59,460 bases of DNA, taken from assembly GCA_021851325.1 (NCBI GenBank), contig JAJZDZ010000017.1:1-59460 (forward strand), read 5' to 3'. The translations under genes were made by a program, and so were the position numbers. The stretch is from Pseudomonadota bacterium. Its GTDB lineage: Bacteria; Pseudomonadota; Alphaproteobacteria; Micropepsales; Micropepsaceae. A model generated the notes under the pieces. The model searched no databases. It saw nothing but the letters and a program-made list of their open reading frames with translations, and was not told the DNA's origin. Shown here piece after piece: positions 1 to 13,358 of this stretch (position 1 is its first letter; each line of letters begins with the position of its first letter).

Positions 1-276
1 GCCGATCGTGGCAAGGGCTATGGTACAAGTGCCCTGCGCCTGATGACGGATTATGTCTTCGATACCCTCAATCTCAACCGCCTGAGCCTGAGTGTACGCA
101 CCGACAATCCGCGCGCCATCACCGCCTATGAGCGGGCCGGCTTTATCACCGAAGGCGTATTGCGACAGGCGAACTACCTGAACGGTGCCTTTGTCGACAT
201 GACCATCATGTCCGTCCTGAAATCTGAGTGGCGTCCCTTGACCAGTCAGACCGCCGCAGTGCAGGGCGGGCATTAA
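1..276 (+). CDS. GNAT acetyltransferase, 3' end only
   Basis: The open frame runs from the first base of the window, so the N-terminus is missing. The visible 91 residues hold the acetyl-CoA pyrophosphate loop (RGKGYGT near the start) and the GNAT C-terminal half, with N-P-R-A-I-x-A-Y-E-R-A-G-F followed by EG. That pattern is typical of RimJ/RimL-like or SpeG-like N-acetyltransferases. The substrate cannot be told. The next gene is 300 bases downstream on the same strand and need not be co-transcribed. Confidence 0.8.
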   Translation, partial: ADRGKGYGTSALRLMTDYVFDTLNLNRLSLSVRTDNPRAITAYERAGFITEGVLRQANYLNGAFVDMTIMSVLKSEWRPLTSQTAAVQGGH

Positions 277-576
277 AACCACAGACGCCACGCAAAGGCC
301 CAGCAGGGGAGAAAAGGGGCCCCCACCGGCGTCCCCAGAGACATCGCAGGTGCGGGCACCCCCGCCGGCAGAGGAGGTTTCGCACCTCTAGAGGCCGCAG
401 GTGGCCACAACTTTTGGCTGCGGTCGCCGGCAACACCGGCGCCAAAAGATAATCTCTTACAATTTTGCAGGGCAGCTCACGAAAGCGTGGTTTGCCCCCC
501 CCGGCATTTTCCTCAAACCAAGAGCAGACGCGCGTCCGGCGGGCGCGCCCGCAAAGTCGTGCCACAGGGGACACAG
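277..576. other. Intergenic leader upstream of TonB receptor, with a stem-loop
   Basis: There is no credible gene in these 300 bases. Positions 411-448 can fold: outer arms CTTTTGGC and GCCAAAAG enclose an inner GCCGG-CAACA-CCGGC hairpin with a seven-base bulge. No U-run follows on either strand, so a plain terminator is unlikely. A second small hairpin lies around 371-390. I looked for the cobalamin riboswitch core expected before a BtuB-like receptor and did not see it. Confidence 0.35.
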
Positions 577-2652
577 ATGCGCCGCTCCATTCTTCTCTTC
601 GCCACCGTCGGCGCCTGTCTGGCTGCAAGCGGAGCCCTCGCCAAGACCACATCACGCATTGAAGAGGTCGTGGTCACGGCCACCCGCGTCCCGGAAGCCA
701 ATGACCGCATACCGGCCTCAACCTCGGTGGTGACGGGCAAGGATCTGAGGCTGCGCGATGCCTGGGACCTGCAGACCGCACTCAGTCTTGTTTCCGGCGT
801 CGAAGCACCTGCCGGCGGCGATGCCGGACCTTCCAGTTCCGTGCCCTCCTTCTGGGGGCTGCACGAATTCGACGCCTTCCTGCTCGTGGAAGATGGTGTT
901 CCCTGGGGCGGTGCCTTTAATCCTGCGATCTCGACGATTGACCTGAATGACGTCGAGCGCATCGAGGTTCTGAAGGGCTCGGCTCCGGTGATGTACGGCG
1001 CCACCTCGTTCGTCGGCGTCGTTCAAGTGCTGCATTATCCCGCCGGGCAGGCCGCAAACCGCATGGACATTGCTCTCGGCAGCTATGGTTCGGCCCGCGG
1101 TGATCTATCGCTGGTGTTACCGGGAACCACGGACTTTCACGAATCTCTGGCCCTCGACGGGCAGAGTCTCGGCTTTGCCGACAAGCGCGAAAGCGTCGCC
1201 GACGGACACCTGCTCTATCGCGCCAGCGATGCCATTGGCCGCGGCAAGCTGCGCTTCGATGTCAATCTGTCGTTTGTGCATGACACCCCGCCGAGCCCCA
1301 TCCTGCGCATCGGCACAGGATTGACGCCGCTTATTCCGGTCAATGCCAATTTCAATCCAGCCAATGCCGAAATCGCCGAGAACAAATATGATGGTGATAT
1401 CGGTTGGACGCAGCCTGTGGCTCTCGGCAGCTGGAGTACGCTGTTTTCCTATTCGCACTCCGACGTCCGCTACATTGCAGGCTTCCTGCACCCGGATTTG
1501 AGCGGCACCGTCGATACCCAGGACCAGCCGCGCTCCATCGACGATGTCTATTTCGACACCCATATCACCAATCAGTCGATCAAGAACCTGACGCTGATTG
1601 CGGGCATGGACGCGCTTTACGGACATGGCAGCCAGTACACCTATAATGACAACAGCGCCTATACCGTGCCGCTCAACGGCTCGGTCCTGCCGCCACCGAC
1701 GACCCTGCTTCCGGCCAACGAAATCGGCAGCGTCAATGATACGCGCTGGTTTCTCGGCCAGTATGTCCAGGCAGACTGGAAGCCCGACCATTATTGGGAT
1801 GTTCTGGCCGGCGTACGCCTGAACGAAACCTTCGAGAACAAATACTCCACCGACCGCCTCCTGACCCCGCCGCCATCTTTCACCGGCATCCACGCCAATC
1901 GCCAGGATGTACGGCCGTCGGTCATGATTGGCACGAGCTATCGCGCCTGGCGCAAGGGTGGTGATGAAGCTGTGCTCTATGCCGACTATCGCAATGCCTT
2001 CAAGCCGGCGGCACAGGATTTCGGGCCGGATTTCCAGCCCGCCGTGCTGCTGCCCGAAACCGCGCAGAGCTATGAACTCGGCATCAAGGGTGCCCTTGCC
2101 GGATCGGCCCTCACCTATGACCTGGAGGGCTTCCTCGAAGACTTCCAGAACCTCGTTGTTCCCTTGCCCTCCGGCCTTCTCACCAATGCCGCCCATGAGC
2201 AGCTCAAGGGCGTTGATGCCCAGGCCCGTTACCAGCTGATGCCGGATCTCGCGCTCTCCGCCTCCCTCGCCTATCACGATGACCGCTTCGGCCATTACAT
2301 GTTCTTCAACGGCGTGAGCAGCGTCGATGTCGCTGGACGCCAGCTCACGCTCTCGCCGCATTACCTGGCCTCGCTGGGCATTCTCTACAGCCCGCCCAAG
2401 GGGCTCAATGGAAGCCTCGTCGTCAATTATGTTGGACGTCGTTATCTCGACGAAGAGAACACCGCCCCCGTGCCGGCCTTCACCACCCTTTCTGCAAGCG
2501 TGGGATATCGCTTTGGCCGCTATGACCTCGCCCTCGAAGGAACCAATCTGACCAATCAGCGGCCTCCGGTCAGCGCCAGCGAATTCGGCAGTCAGTCCTT
2601 CTATCTGCTCAATGCGCGCATGCTGTGGCTGCGGCTGGGCTATTCGCTCTAG
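577..2652 (+). CDS. TonB-dependent outer-membrane receptor
   Basis: A 691-residue outer-membrane receptor. Residues 1-22 form a signal peptide. A TonB-box-like stretch (IEEVVVTATR, residues 28-37) follows, then a plug domain (S-x-V-V-T-G, R-I-E-V-L-K-G-S-A-P-V-M-Y-G) and a long beta-barrel ending in an aromatic strand. An upstream in-frame start at 487 would put about 30 arginine-rich residues before the signal peptide, so I chose the ATG at 577, which has a weak purine-rich stretch before it. It imports a ligand using TonB energy. The ligand is unknown: the plug is BtuB/catecholate-like, but no riboswitch or partner gene identifies it. Confidence 0.85.
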   Translation: MRRSILLFATVGACLAASGALAKTTSRIEEVVVTATRVPEANDRIPASTSVVTGKDLRLRDAWDLQTALSLVSGVEAPAGGDAGPSSSVPSFWGLHEFDAFLLVEDGVPWGGAFNPAISTIDLNDVERIEVLKGSAPVMYGATSFVGVVQVLHYPAGQAANRMDIALGSYGSARGDLSLVLPGTTDFHESLALDGQSLGFADKRESVADGHLLYRASDAIGRGKLRFDVNLSFVHDTPPSPILRIGTGLTPLIPVNANFNPANAEIAENKYDGDIGWTQPVALGSWSTLFSYSHSDVRYIAGFLHPDLSGTVDTQDQPRSIDDVYFDTHITNQSIKNLTLIAGMDALYGHGSQYTYNDNSAYTVPLNGSVLPPPTTLLPANEIGSVNDTRWFLGQYVQADWKPDHYWDVLAGVRLNETFENKYSTDRLLTPPPSFTGIHANRQDVRPSVMIGTSYRAWRKGGDEAVLYADYRNAFKPAAQDFGPDFQPAVLLPETAQSYELGIKGALAGSALTYDLEGFLEDFQNLVVPLPSGLLTNAAHEQLKGVDAQARYQLMPDLALSASLAYHDDRFGHYMFFNGVSSVDVAGRQLTLSPHYLASLGILYSPPKGLNGSLVVNYVGRRYLDEENTAPVPAFTTLSASVGYRFGRYDLALEGTNLTNQRPPVSASEFGSQSFYLLNARMLWLRLGYSL

Positions 2653-2849
2653 CGCGCGGCAAAGGCCTCTTGCGCCGCGACGGACGCGACGACCCCTTAG
2701 GGGGTGAGCGGGCCTGGGAACACGGCAGAGGCCGGGGCACGGCTCCGAGGCCGCGGGGCCCCCGCCCGCCCTCAGATCCGAGGCGGTCCGGGGCCATCAC
2801 CGGAGCCGGCGGATGCTGCGGCATGCGGGCGCGAACAGCGCCTGCCGGA

Positions 2850-5210
2850 ATGGATGACAGCGTCGCGGCCGATGACTATTTTGACCGCATGATCTCAGAT
2901 TCCGATGGCCTGCCCCGCTACCACGATCCGCTTGATGTTGTCTTCGAAGACGAGGCCCGCCAGGAGCCCGCTTATCTTCGCGGGCTCAATCCCGAGCAGC
3001 GCCAGGCCGTGCTCGCCGTTGATGGTCCCGTGCTGGTGCTCTCCGGTGCGGGAACCGGAAAAACCCGGGTTCTGACCACCCGCCTCGCCCACATCCTGGC
3101 CACGCGGCGGGCCTGGCCCGGCCAGATCCTCGCCGTCACCTTTACCAACAAGGCCGCCCGCGAAATGAAAGAGCGGATCGGCATGCTGATCGGCGGGGTG
3201 GTCGAAGGCATGCAATGGCTCGGCACCTTCCACTCTATTGCCGCACGCATGCTGCGCCAGCATGCTGAACTCGCTGGCCTCAAGCCCACTTTCACCATTC
3301 TGGACACCGATGACCAGCTGCGCCTCATCAAACAGGTCATAGCGGCGGAGAATCTCGACGAGAAGCGCTGGCCGGCCCGAACCCTCGCCGGCCTGATCGA
3401 CAGCTGGAAAAATCGCGGGCTGCGGCCGGAGGATCTCTCCGAAGATGACGGCCAGGGCTTTGCCATGGGCCGGGGCAAGAAGCTCTATGCTGCCTACCAG
3501 CGCCGGCTCAAGGAGCTCAACGCCGCCGACTTCGGCGATCTTCTGCTTGAAACCCTCACCATCCTGCGGACCCATCCGGACGTGCTCGCGCAGTATCGTG
3601 ATCGTTTTCACTACATGCTGGTCGACGAATATCAGGACACCAATGTCGTCCAGTATTTGTGGCTGAAGCTGCTGGCCGGCACGCGCGGCAATCTCTGCGT
3701 GGTCGGCGACGATGACCAGTCGATCTATGGCTGGCGCGGCGCCGAAGTCGAGAACATCCTGCGCTTCGAACAGGACTTTCCCGGCGCCAGAGTGATCCGT
3801 CTGGAGCGTAACTACCGCTCCACCGGCACCATACTGGCGGCGGCCTCCGGTCTCATCGCGGCCAACCGTGACCGCCTGGGCAAGACGCTGTGGACCGAAG
3901 GCGACAGCGGCGAAAAGATCCGCGTCTTCGGGGTCTGGGATGCCGAAGAAGAAGCCCGGACGGTCGCCGCCGAAGCCGAGGATCTGCATCGTGCCGGTCA
4001 CCCTTACGCCGGGATGGCGGTGCTGGTGCGCGCCTCCTTCCAGATGCGCGAATTCGAGGACCGTTTCCTCAGTCTTGCGCTGCCCTATCGCGTGATCGGC
4101 GGCCCGCGCTTCTATGAGCGCGCCGAAATCCGTGACGCGCTTGCCTATCTGCGTCTCATCGCCCAGGGCGACGATGACCTGGCCTTCGAGCGCATCGTCA
4201 ATCGCCCCAAGCGTGGCATCGGTGATGCCAGCCTTGCCACGCTGACCCAATTCGCCCGCGAGCGGGGATTACCCTTGCTCGCCGCCGCCCACGAGATAGC
4301 GGACAGCGAGGCCATTACCCCCAAGGCGCGACGGGCGCTCAGCGAACTTGCCCTCATGTTCGCGCGCTGGAGCGAACAGGCACGGCAACTGCCCCACACC
4401 GAACTTGCCGAGATCGTCCTTGATGAGAGCGGCTACACCGACATGCTGAAGGCCGACAAGTCACCGGATGCACCGGGACGGCTCGACAACCTCAAGGAAC
4501 TGGTCCGCTCGATGGAAGAGTTCGAAACCCTGGGCGGCTTTCTCGAGCATGTCAGTCTGGTGATGGAGACCGCCCAGAGCGACAGTGAGGATCGCCTCAG
4601 CATCATGACGCTGCACGCCGCCAAGGGACTCGAATTCGATACCGTGTTCCTGCCCGGATGGGAGGAAGGTCTATTTCCCAGTCAGCGCACCATGGACGAA
4701 AACGGCCTGGCCGGGCTCGAGGAGGAACGTCGCCTCGCCTATGTTGGACTGACCCGCGCGCGCGCGCGGGTGCGCATTTCCTTTGCCGCCAACCGGCGGG
4801 TGCACGGGTCCTGGCAGAGTTCGCTCCCCTCGCGCTTTCTCTCCGAACTGCCGCAGGACCAACTCGATGCCGTGGTCAATGAAGGCTTTTACGGTGGCTT
4901 CTCCGGATTTCGTGACAATGATCCGGCGGAGAGTTTCACCAGCGGCTATGAAAGTCCGGGGTGGAAGCGTGCGCAGGCCAATCGCGCCAATTATGGCAGT
5001 GGGCGCAGCCGGCCACCGACCATCGAAGCCCAGGCGCACACGCTGCAGACGAGCGATCCCAGCCAGTCGCATTACGGACGCGGCGAGAGGGTGTTTCACC
5101 AGAAATTCGGTTATGGCGAGGTCCGCTTCGTTGAAGGCAACAAGCTCACGGTCGCGTTTGACAAAGCCGGCGAAAAGCGGGTGATCGACAGTTTTGTCAC
5201 CAAGGCCTGA
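2850..5210 (+). CDS. uvrD: ATP-dependent DNA helicase UvrD/PcrA
   Basis: A superfamily 1 helicase of 786 residues that unwinds DNA 3' to 5' in nucleotide-excision and mismatch repair and strips RecA filaments. The Walker A GAGTGKT is at residues 66-72. The Walker B/DExx motif V-D-E-Y-Q-D-T, motif III G-D-D-D-Q-S-I-Y-G-W-R-G-A, motif IV with R-N-Y-R-S-T, motif V H-A-A-K-G-L-E-F and motif VI Y-V-G-L-T-R-A all follow. The C-terminus keeps the PcrA/UvrD RNA-polymerase-binding Tudor-like segment (KFGYGEV). The open frame extends back to 2625 but would then overlap the receptor gene with low-complexity sequence, so the ATG at 2850 is preferred. prmA follows after about 55 bases. Confidence 0.95.
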   Translation: MDDSVAADDYFDRMISDSDGLPRYHDPLDVVFEDEARQEPAYLRGLNPEQRQAVLAVDGPVLVLSGAGTGKTRVLTTRLAHILATRRAWPGQILAVTFTNKAAREMKERIGMLIGGVVEGMQWLGTFHSIAARMLRQHAELAGLKPTFTILDTDDQLRLIKQVIAAENLDEKRWPARTLAGLIDSWKNRGLRPEDLSEDDGQGFAMGRGKKLYAAYQRRLKELNAADFGDLLLETLTILRTHPDVLAQYRDRFHYMLVDEYQDTNVVQYLWLKLLAGTRGNLCVVGDDDQSIYGWRGAEVENILRFEQDFPGARVIRLERNYRSTGTILAAASGLIAANRDRLGKTLWTEGDSGEKIRVFGVWDAEEEARTVAAEAEDLHRAGHPYAGMAVLVRASFQMREFEDRFLSLALPYRVIGGPRFYERAEIRDALAYLRLIAQGDDDLAFERIVNRPKRGIGDASLATLTQFARERGLPLLAAAHEIADSEAITPKARRALSELALMFARWSEQARQLPHTELAEIVLDESGYTDMLKADKSPDAPGRLDNLKELVRSMEEFETLGGFLEHVSLVMETAQSDSEDRLSIMTLHAAKGLEFDTVFLPGWEEGLFPSQRTMDENGLAGLEEERRLAYVGLTRARARVRISFAANRRVHGSWQSSLPSRFLSELPQDQLDAVVNEGFYGGFSGFRDNDPAESFTSGYESPGWKRAQANRANYGSGRSRPPTIEAQAHTLQTSDPSQSHYGRGERVFHQKFGYGEVRFVEGNKLTVAFDKAGEKRVIDSFVTKA

Positions 5211-5266
5211 CGCGGGGCCGCCGCCTTGGCCTGTGTCTGCCGGTTATGTCTTTGGAGCCCTGTCAC

Positions 5267-6130
5267 ATGATATCCCCCCCCTTATGGAAGGCCTCGGTAG
5301 AGCTTGGCAAAGCCGATGCGGCCAATGTCTCAGCCCTGCTGGAGCTGGCATTGCCGCGGCCGCAAGCGGTCCTGGTCAACGAAGATCCCTTTCGTGACTG
5401 GGCCCAGGTGGAAGCGCTCTATAACGACAGGCCCGATGGCACCTTTCTGTCCGCCCTGATCGGCCGTCCGATCACCGTTCAGCTCCTACCCGATGTCGAC
5501 TGGATCAAGCTGTCACAGGAAGGTCTGCCTCCGGTCCGCGCCGGCCGCTTCTTCGTCTTTGGCGCCCATGATGCCGGCACCGTACCCTTTGGGGTCATTC
5601 CCATCCGCATCGAAGCAGGCATGGCCTTTGGCACTGGCCATCATGAGACTACGGCCCTGTGCCTTGCCACCCTCAGCCGCCTGGCGCAGCAGCGCGCCTT
5701 CCACAACGTCCTTGATCTGGGCTGTGGCACTGGCCTGCTTGGCATCGGCGCGGCCAAACTCTGGCGTCGCAGGGTGCTCGCGAGCGATATTGATCCGGTA
5801 GCCGTCGCGATCGCACGGGACAATGCCCGCGCCAATGGAGTCGAACCCTTGCTGCGCGCGCGCTGTGCCGATGGACTGATGAATCCGGACCTGCGACAGG
5901 CTGCACCTTTTGATCTCATTCTCGCCAACATCCTTGCCGGTCCGCTGACCCGTCTGGCCCCCCAGATCACTTCGGTCATGGCACCCAACGGTGTCGTCGT
6001 ACTCTCCGGCCTCTTACGCTGGCAGGAGAATCTGGTGCTCAGCTACTACCGGGAGCAGGGGCTCGTGCTCACGCAGATTTATCGTGACGGCAGCTGGTCG
6101 GCGCTGGTGCTGCGCAACCCAGGGAGCTAG
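5267..6130 (+). CDS. prmA: Ribosomal protein L11 methyltransferase PrmA
   Basis: A class I SAM-dependent methyltransferase that trimethylates ribosomal protein L11. The SAM-binding motif I (LDLGCGTGLLGI) lies in the second half. It is preceded by the PrmA-specific stretch MAFGTGHHETT, and the post-motif NILAGPL carries the N-P-P-Y-equivalent catalytic loop. About 288 residues is normal for the family. An ATG at 5246 is also in frame, but TTGGAG is well placed for 5267. Close spacing between uvrD and pepP suggests co-transcription. Confidence 0.93.
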   Translation: MISPPLWKASVELGKADAANVSALLELALPRPQAVLVNEDPFRDWAQVEALYNDRPDGTFLSALIGRPITVQLLPDVDWIKLSQEGLPPVRAGRFFVFGAHDAGTVPFGVIPIRIEAGMAFGTGHHETTALCLATLSRLAQQRAFHNVLDLGCGTGLLGIGAAKLWRRRVLASDIDPVAVAIARDNARANGVEPLLRARCADGLMNPDLRQAAPFDLILANILAGPLTRLAPQITSVMAPNGVVVLSGLLRWQENLVLSYYREQGLVLTQIYRDGSWSALVLRNPGS

Positions 6131-6220
6131 GCTTGCCCCGCAATACCTTGCGGCAGCGGCACATAGGGAAGCTGCGCGCCCGCTGCCGCCTTGATGACAA
6201 CCCCGTTCAGGACCTTCGTG

Positions 6221-8041
6221 ATGGACAACCAATCCCTGCAGCGTTTCGAAGACCAGTCCGATGCCGCAACCGTGGCGCCGCGGCTGGCCGCATTGCGCCA
6301 CGAGCTTGCCCGCCGCGGACTGGACGGCTTTGTGGTTCCCCATGCCGACGAATTCCAGGGCGAGTATCTGCCCCCGTCCGCCGAGCGCCTGGCCTGGCTG
6401 ACCGCCTTTACCGGGTCAGCCGGCGCCGCCATCGTGCTGGCAGAGCGGGCGGCGGTCTTCGTCGATGGCCGCTACACGCTGCAGGTTCGCCAGCAGACCG
6501 ATACCAAACTGTTTGAGCCCCGCGATCTGGTCAGCGAGGGGCTCGCCGGCTTCATCGAAAACCAGGTTCGCGCCAAGACCAAGCTTGGCTATGATCCCTG
6601 GCTACACCCCCAGGCTGAGCGCGAGCGGCTCAAGGCGGCGGCGGAAAAAGCTGGCGTCCTGCTCATTGCTACCCTGGGCAATCCCATCGATGCGGTGTGG
6701 CAGGATCGCCCGAAAGCCCCGAGCGCCAAGGCTAGGCCCCACGCCCTTAATCTGGCCGGCGAAAGCGCCCAGTCCAAGCGCACCCGCATTGCCGAGGAGC
6801 TCAAGACCAAGGGCATCGACAGCGCCGTCATCACCCTTGGGGATTCGATCGCCTGGCTCTTCAACATCCGGGGTGCAGATGTCCCTCACACCCCGTTCTC
6901 GCTCGCCTTTGCCCTGCAACATGCAGATGGTTCGGCCGATCTGTTCATCGATCCGGCCAAGCGTTCGGCCGAGCTCGATCAGCATCTGGGCAATGCCGTG
7001 CGGATTCATCCGCCCGAGGAATTTTCCCTGGCCCTCGACCGCCTGACCGGCAAGCTCGTTCTGGTCGATCCCACCAATACCGCGGCAGCGATCTTTGACC
7101 GGCTGGAAAAGGCCGGTGCGCAACTGCACCGCGCGGCCGATCCCTGCCAACTGCCCAAGGCCTGCAAGAACCCGGTCGAAATCGCAGGAGCGCGCAAGGC
7201 CCATCTGCGCGATGGCGCCGCACTGTCGCGCTTCCTCGCCTTCATGGCGCGCGAAGCCGCCAAGGGTACGCTGAGCGAGATCGAGGCAGCGCAAATTCTC
7301 GAAGGTTATCGTCGTGACAATGGCGCCCTCACCGATCTCAGTTTTGATTCAATTTCCGCAGCCGGCGAGCACGCGGCGCTGCCACATTATCGGGTGACAC
7401 GCAGCAGCAACCGAGCGATCCGTGCCGGCGAAATCTACCTTATCGATTCCGGTGGCCAATATCCTGATGGCACCACCGATGTCACCCGTACCATGATCAT
7501 CGGCACACCCTCGGCCGAGATGAAGGACCGCTTCACGCGCGTGCTGAAGGGACATATCAGCCTGGCTACCGCGCGGTTTCCCGAAGGCACCACCGGAGCC
7601 CAGCTCGATACGCTGGCGCGCCGGCCACTCTGGGATGCCGGCTGCGATTATGATCATGGTACCGGCCACGGCGTCGGCTCCTATCTTTCGGTGCATGAAG
7701 GCCCACACAGCATCTCGAAGAAGCCCATCGCCCAGGTGCTGAAGCCGGGCATGATCTGTTCCAACGAACCGGGATTCTACAAGGCGGGCGCCTACGGCAT
7801 CCGCATCGAAAACCTTGTCGTCATCAGCGAAGCCAAGGATATTGGTGGCGATCGCAAGGTGATGGAATTCGAGACCATCACCCTCGCCCCCATCGACCTG
7901 GAACTGGTTGAGGTGAGCCTGCTCAATGCCGACGAGAAGGCTTGGCTCAACGCCTATCATGCCAGGGTGCGCGAAAGCCTGTTTGAGCTTGTCGATGCCG
8001 ACACGCAAAGCTGGCTCAAGACCGCAACCAGGCCGATCTGA
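6221..8041 (+). CDS. pepP: Xaa-Pro aminopeptidase, M24B family
   Basis: A 606-residue metallo-aminopeptidase that removes N-terminal residues before proline. It has the long three-domain form (two creatinase-like N-terminal domains, then the pita-bread domain). The dinuclear metal ligands are visible: D in LIDSGGQY, D in TTDVTRT, H in GTGHGVG, and E in SNEPGFY and RIENLV. AGGA lies 8 bases before the ATG at 6221; a TTG/ATG pair at 6191/6194 is an alternative. It lies downstream of prmA in the same direction. Confidence 0.9.
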   Translation: MDNQSLQRFEDQSDAATVAPRLAALRHELARRGLDGFVVPHADEFQGEYLPPSAERLAWLTAFTGSAGAAIVLAERAAVFVDGRYTLQVRQQTDTKLFEPRDLVSEGLAGFIENQVRAKTKLGYDPWLHPQAERERLKAAAEKAGVLLIATLGNPIDAVWQDRPKAPSAKARPHALNLAGESAQSKRTRIAEELKTKGIDSAVITLGDSIAWLFNIRGADVPHTPFSLAFALQHADGSADLFIDPAKRSAELDQHLGNAVRIHPPEEFSLALDRLTGKLVLVDPTNTAAAIFDRLEKAGAQLHRAADPCQLPKACKNPVEIAGARKAHLRDGAALSRFLAFMAREAAKGTLSEIEAAQILEGYRRDNGALTDLSFDSISAAGEHAALPHYRVTRSSNRAIRAGEIYLIDSGGQYPDGTTDVTRTMIIGTPSAEMKDRFTRVLKGHISLATARFPEGTTGAQLDTLARRPLWDAGCDYDHGTGHGVGSYLSVHEGPHSISKKPIAQVLKPGMICSNEPGFYKAGAYGIRIENLVVISEAKDIGGDRKVMEFETITLAPIDLELVEVSLLNADEKAWLNAYHARVRESLFELVDADTQSWLKTATRPI

Positions 8042-8162
8042 CGGCAGTGCGGCAGGACATCTTCGGGGCCACCCATCCTTGCGTTGCGTGGCTCGAAGGT
8101 CGCGTCAAAAGAGCCAGCACACCGCGGACAGGTGTGTCACGAGCGGACAAGGAGAGCAGTAG

Positions 8163-9173
8163 ATGCGCAAGGACAGAACTGCCCTGAGCGGCACACTCCA
8201 TCGTCTCACTCTTGATTGCCGTGGGCTCCATGGCAATTTTCTCGGCGACGAGAGCTTGCGCGCTATCGACGTCTACCTTCCGCACGGTCACACTGGAGAA
8301 GGACTCAGCCTCCTGGTTGATCTCGTCGGCTTCACCGCTGGCGGTCCGGCCCATACCAACTGGAAGAACTTCGGCGAGAACGTGCCGGAGCGTCTTGACC
8401 GCCTGATCGCAACCGGAGCGATGGCGCCCTGCGTTGTTGCCTTTCCCGACTGCTATACCCGGCTGGGTGGTAACCAGTACATCAACTCCACGGTAATGGG
8501 GCCGTGGGCCGACGTGCTGCGCATGGAGATCGTGCCCTTCATCGAGAGCCACTTTGGCTGTGGCGGCCCGGGTCGGCGCGGTGTCTTCGGCAAAAGTTCG
8601 GGTGGCTACGGCGCCATCACGCATGCGCTGCTTTATCCGGAGTTCTGGGCAGCTTCAGCCTGCCATTCCGGAGATATGGCCTTTGAGCTCTGCTACCTGC
8701 CCGAATTTCCGCGTCTGCTGCGCACACTCGCCAAGAAGAACTTCGACATCAAGGCGTGGATCGATGATTTTCATGCTGCGGCCAAGCTCAATAACAATGA
8801 CCTGCACGACCTCATGACCCTTGCCATGTGTGCGAGCTACGATCCCGCCCCCGAGGAGCCGTCCGGAATTCGTCTGCCGGTGAGCCTTGACACCTGCGAG
8901 CTCATTCCGGAACGCTGGGCGAACTTCATGGCGTGGGATCCGCTCGAACTCGTCAAAACCCGCGCCCAAGGTTTGAAGACATTAAAGGCACTCTACATCG
9001 ATTGCGGCAGCATCGATCAGTATAATCTGGTTTACGGCGCGCGGCGCATGCACCGCGCGCTTAGTGCCGCCGGGGTGACGCACATCTATCAGGAGTTTGC
9101 CGACGACCACTCCAGCGTAGATTACCGCATGGATGAAAGCCTGCCGCTCCTGGCCAAGGCACTGACAAACTAG
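8163..9173 (+). CDS. Putative esterase (esterase D/enterochelin-esterase-like alpha/beta hydrolase)
   Basis: A 336-residue alpha/beta hydrolase without signal peptide. The nucleophile elbow is GKSSGGYG near residue 140. A late acidic residue (D in YIDCGSIDQYN) and a histidine in ADDHSSVDYR complete a plausible catalytic triad. The fold resembles the esterase D/S-formylglutathione hydrolase and IroE/Fes group, whose members hydrolyse small esters. The substrate cannot be inferred. A strong GGAGAG precedes the ATG. A small lipoprotein gene follows after 13 bases, so the two may form an operon. Confidence 0.75.
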   Translation: MRKDRTALSGTLHRLTLDCRGLHGNFLGDESLRAIDVYLPHGHTGEGLSLLVDLVGFTAGGPAHTNWKNFGENVPERLDRLIATGAMAPCVVAFPDCYTRLGGNQYINSTVMGPWADVLRMEIVPFIESHFGCGGPGRRGVFGKSSGGYGAITHALLYPEFWAASACHSGDMAFELCYLPEFPRLLRTLAKKNFDIKAWIDDFHAAAKLNNNDLHDLMTLAMCASYDPAPEEPSGIRLPVSLDTCELIPERWANFMAWDPLELVKTRAQGLKTLKALYIDCGSIDQYNLVYGARRMHRALSAAGVTHIYQEFADDHSSVDYRMDESLPLLAKALTN

Positions 9174-9186
9174 AAGGGGAACGACG

Positions 9187-9558
9187 ATGGGGGCCAAACG
9201 CGGCGTGGCATTGTGTGCCGCACTTCTGCCGCTTCTGACTGGCTGCGCCATCTGGCCGGTTAACCAGGACCCCGATGGCATCAGGTGGCGCCAACATGCC
9301 AACCAGATCCTGTTCGCGGTCCAGGACTACCACGCCCGCACCGGTACCTATCCGGCACAGCTGGCGGCGCTCGTTCCAGCCTATCTGCGCGCCCTGCCCA
9401 AGGTCCCGCGCCTGACCTATGACCCGCGCAACGGCTCGCTGGCCTATCATTACATTCCAACCTTCCCGCAATTGCGTTGGACCTGGTGTCAGTCGATCGG
9501 CGACACCACCAACTGGCACTGCGCCGAACATCTGCTCACCGGTTTCAGACGCGAGTAA
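9187..9558 (+). CDS. Small lipoprotein with pseudopilin-like C-terminal pattern
   Basis: A 123-residue protein with a lipoprotein signal peptide and lipobox L-T-G-C (Cys about residue 19). The mature part contains a pattern seen in type II secretion major-pseudopilin C-terminal domains: a helix with Y-H-A-R-T-G-T-Y-P followed by L-x-P-x-Y-L-x-x-L-P-x-x-P. No methylated pseudopilin helix is present, so it is not a pilin itself. AAGGGGA precedes the ATG. Its function is unknown. Convergent ligA ends 28 bases downstream. Confidence 0.65.
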   Translation: MGAKRGVALCAALLPLLTGCAIWPVNQDPDGIRWRQHANQILFAVQDYHARTGTYPAQLAALVPAYLRALPKVPRLTYDPRNGSLAYHYIPTFPQLRWTWCQSIGDTTNWHCAEHLLTGFRRE

Positions 9559-9585
9559 AGGCTCAACCGCAAAGAGCCATCTGGC

Positions 9586-13349
<3,764 letters not shown>

Positions 13350-13358
13350 GGCCCCGTC

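Noticed and set aside
277..576. Cobalamin riboswitch before the TonB receptor
   Set aside because: The B12-box-like core and kissing-loop pattern were not found, only a simple bulged stem.
1117..2361. Long minus-strand open frame (414 codons) inside the first TonB receptor
   Set aside because: It is an antisense shadow of the receptor in GC-rich DNA; the plus-strand frame has a signal peptide, TonB box and barrel features.
2895..4250. Long minus-strand open frame (451 codons) inside uvrD
   Set aside because: It lies wholly antisense to conserved helicase motifs and shows no family features.
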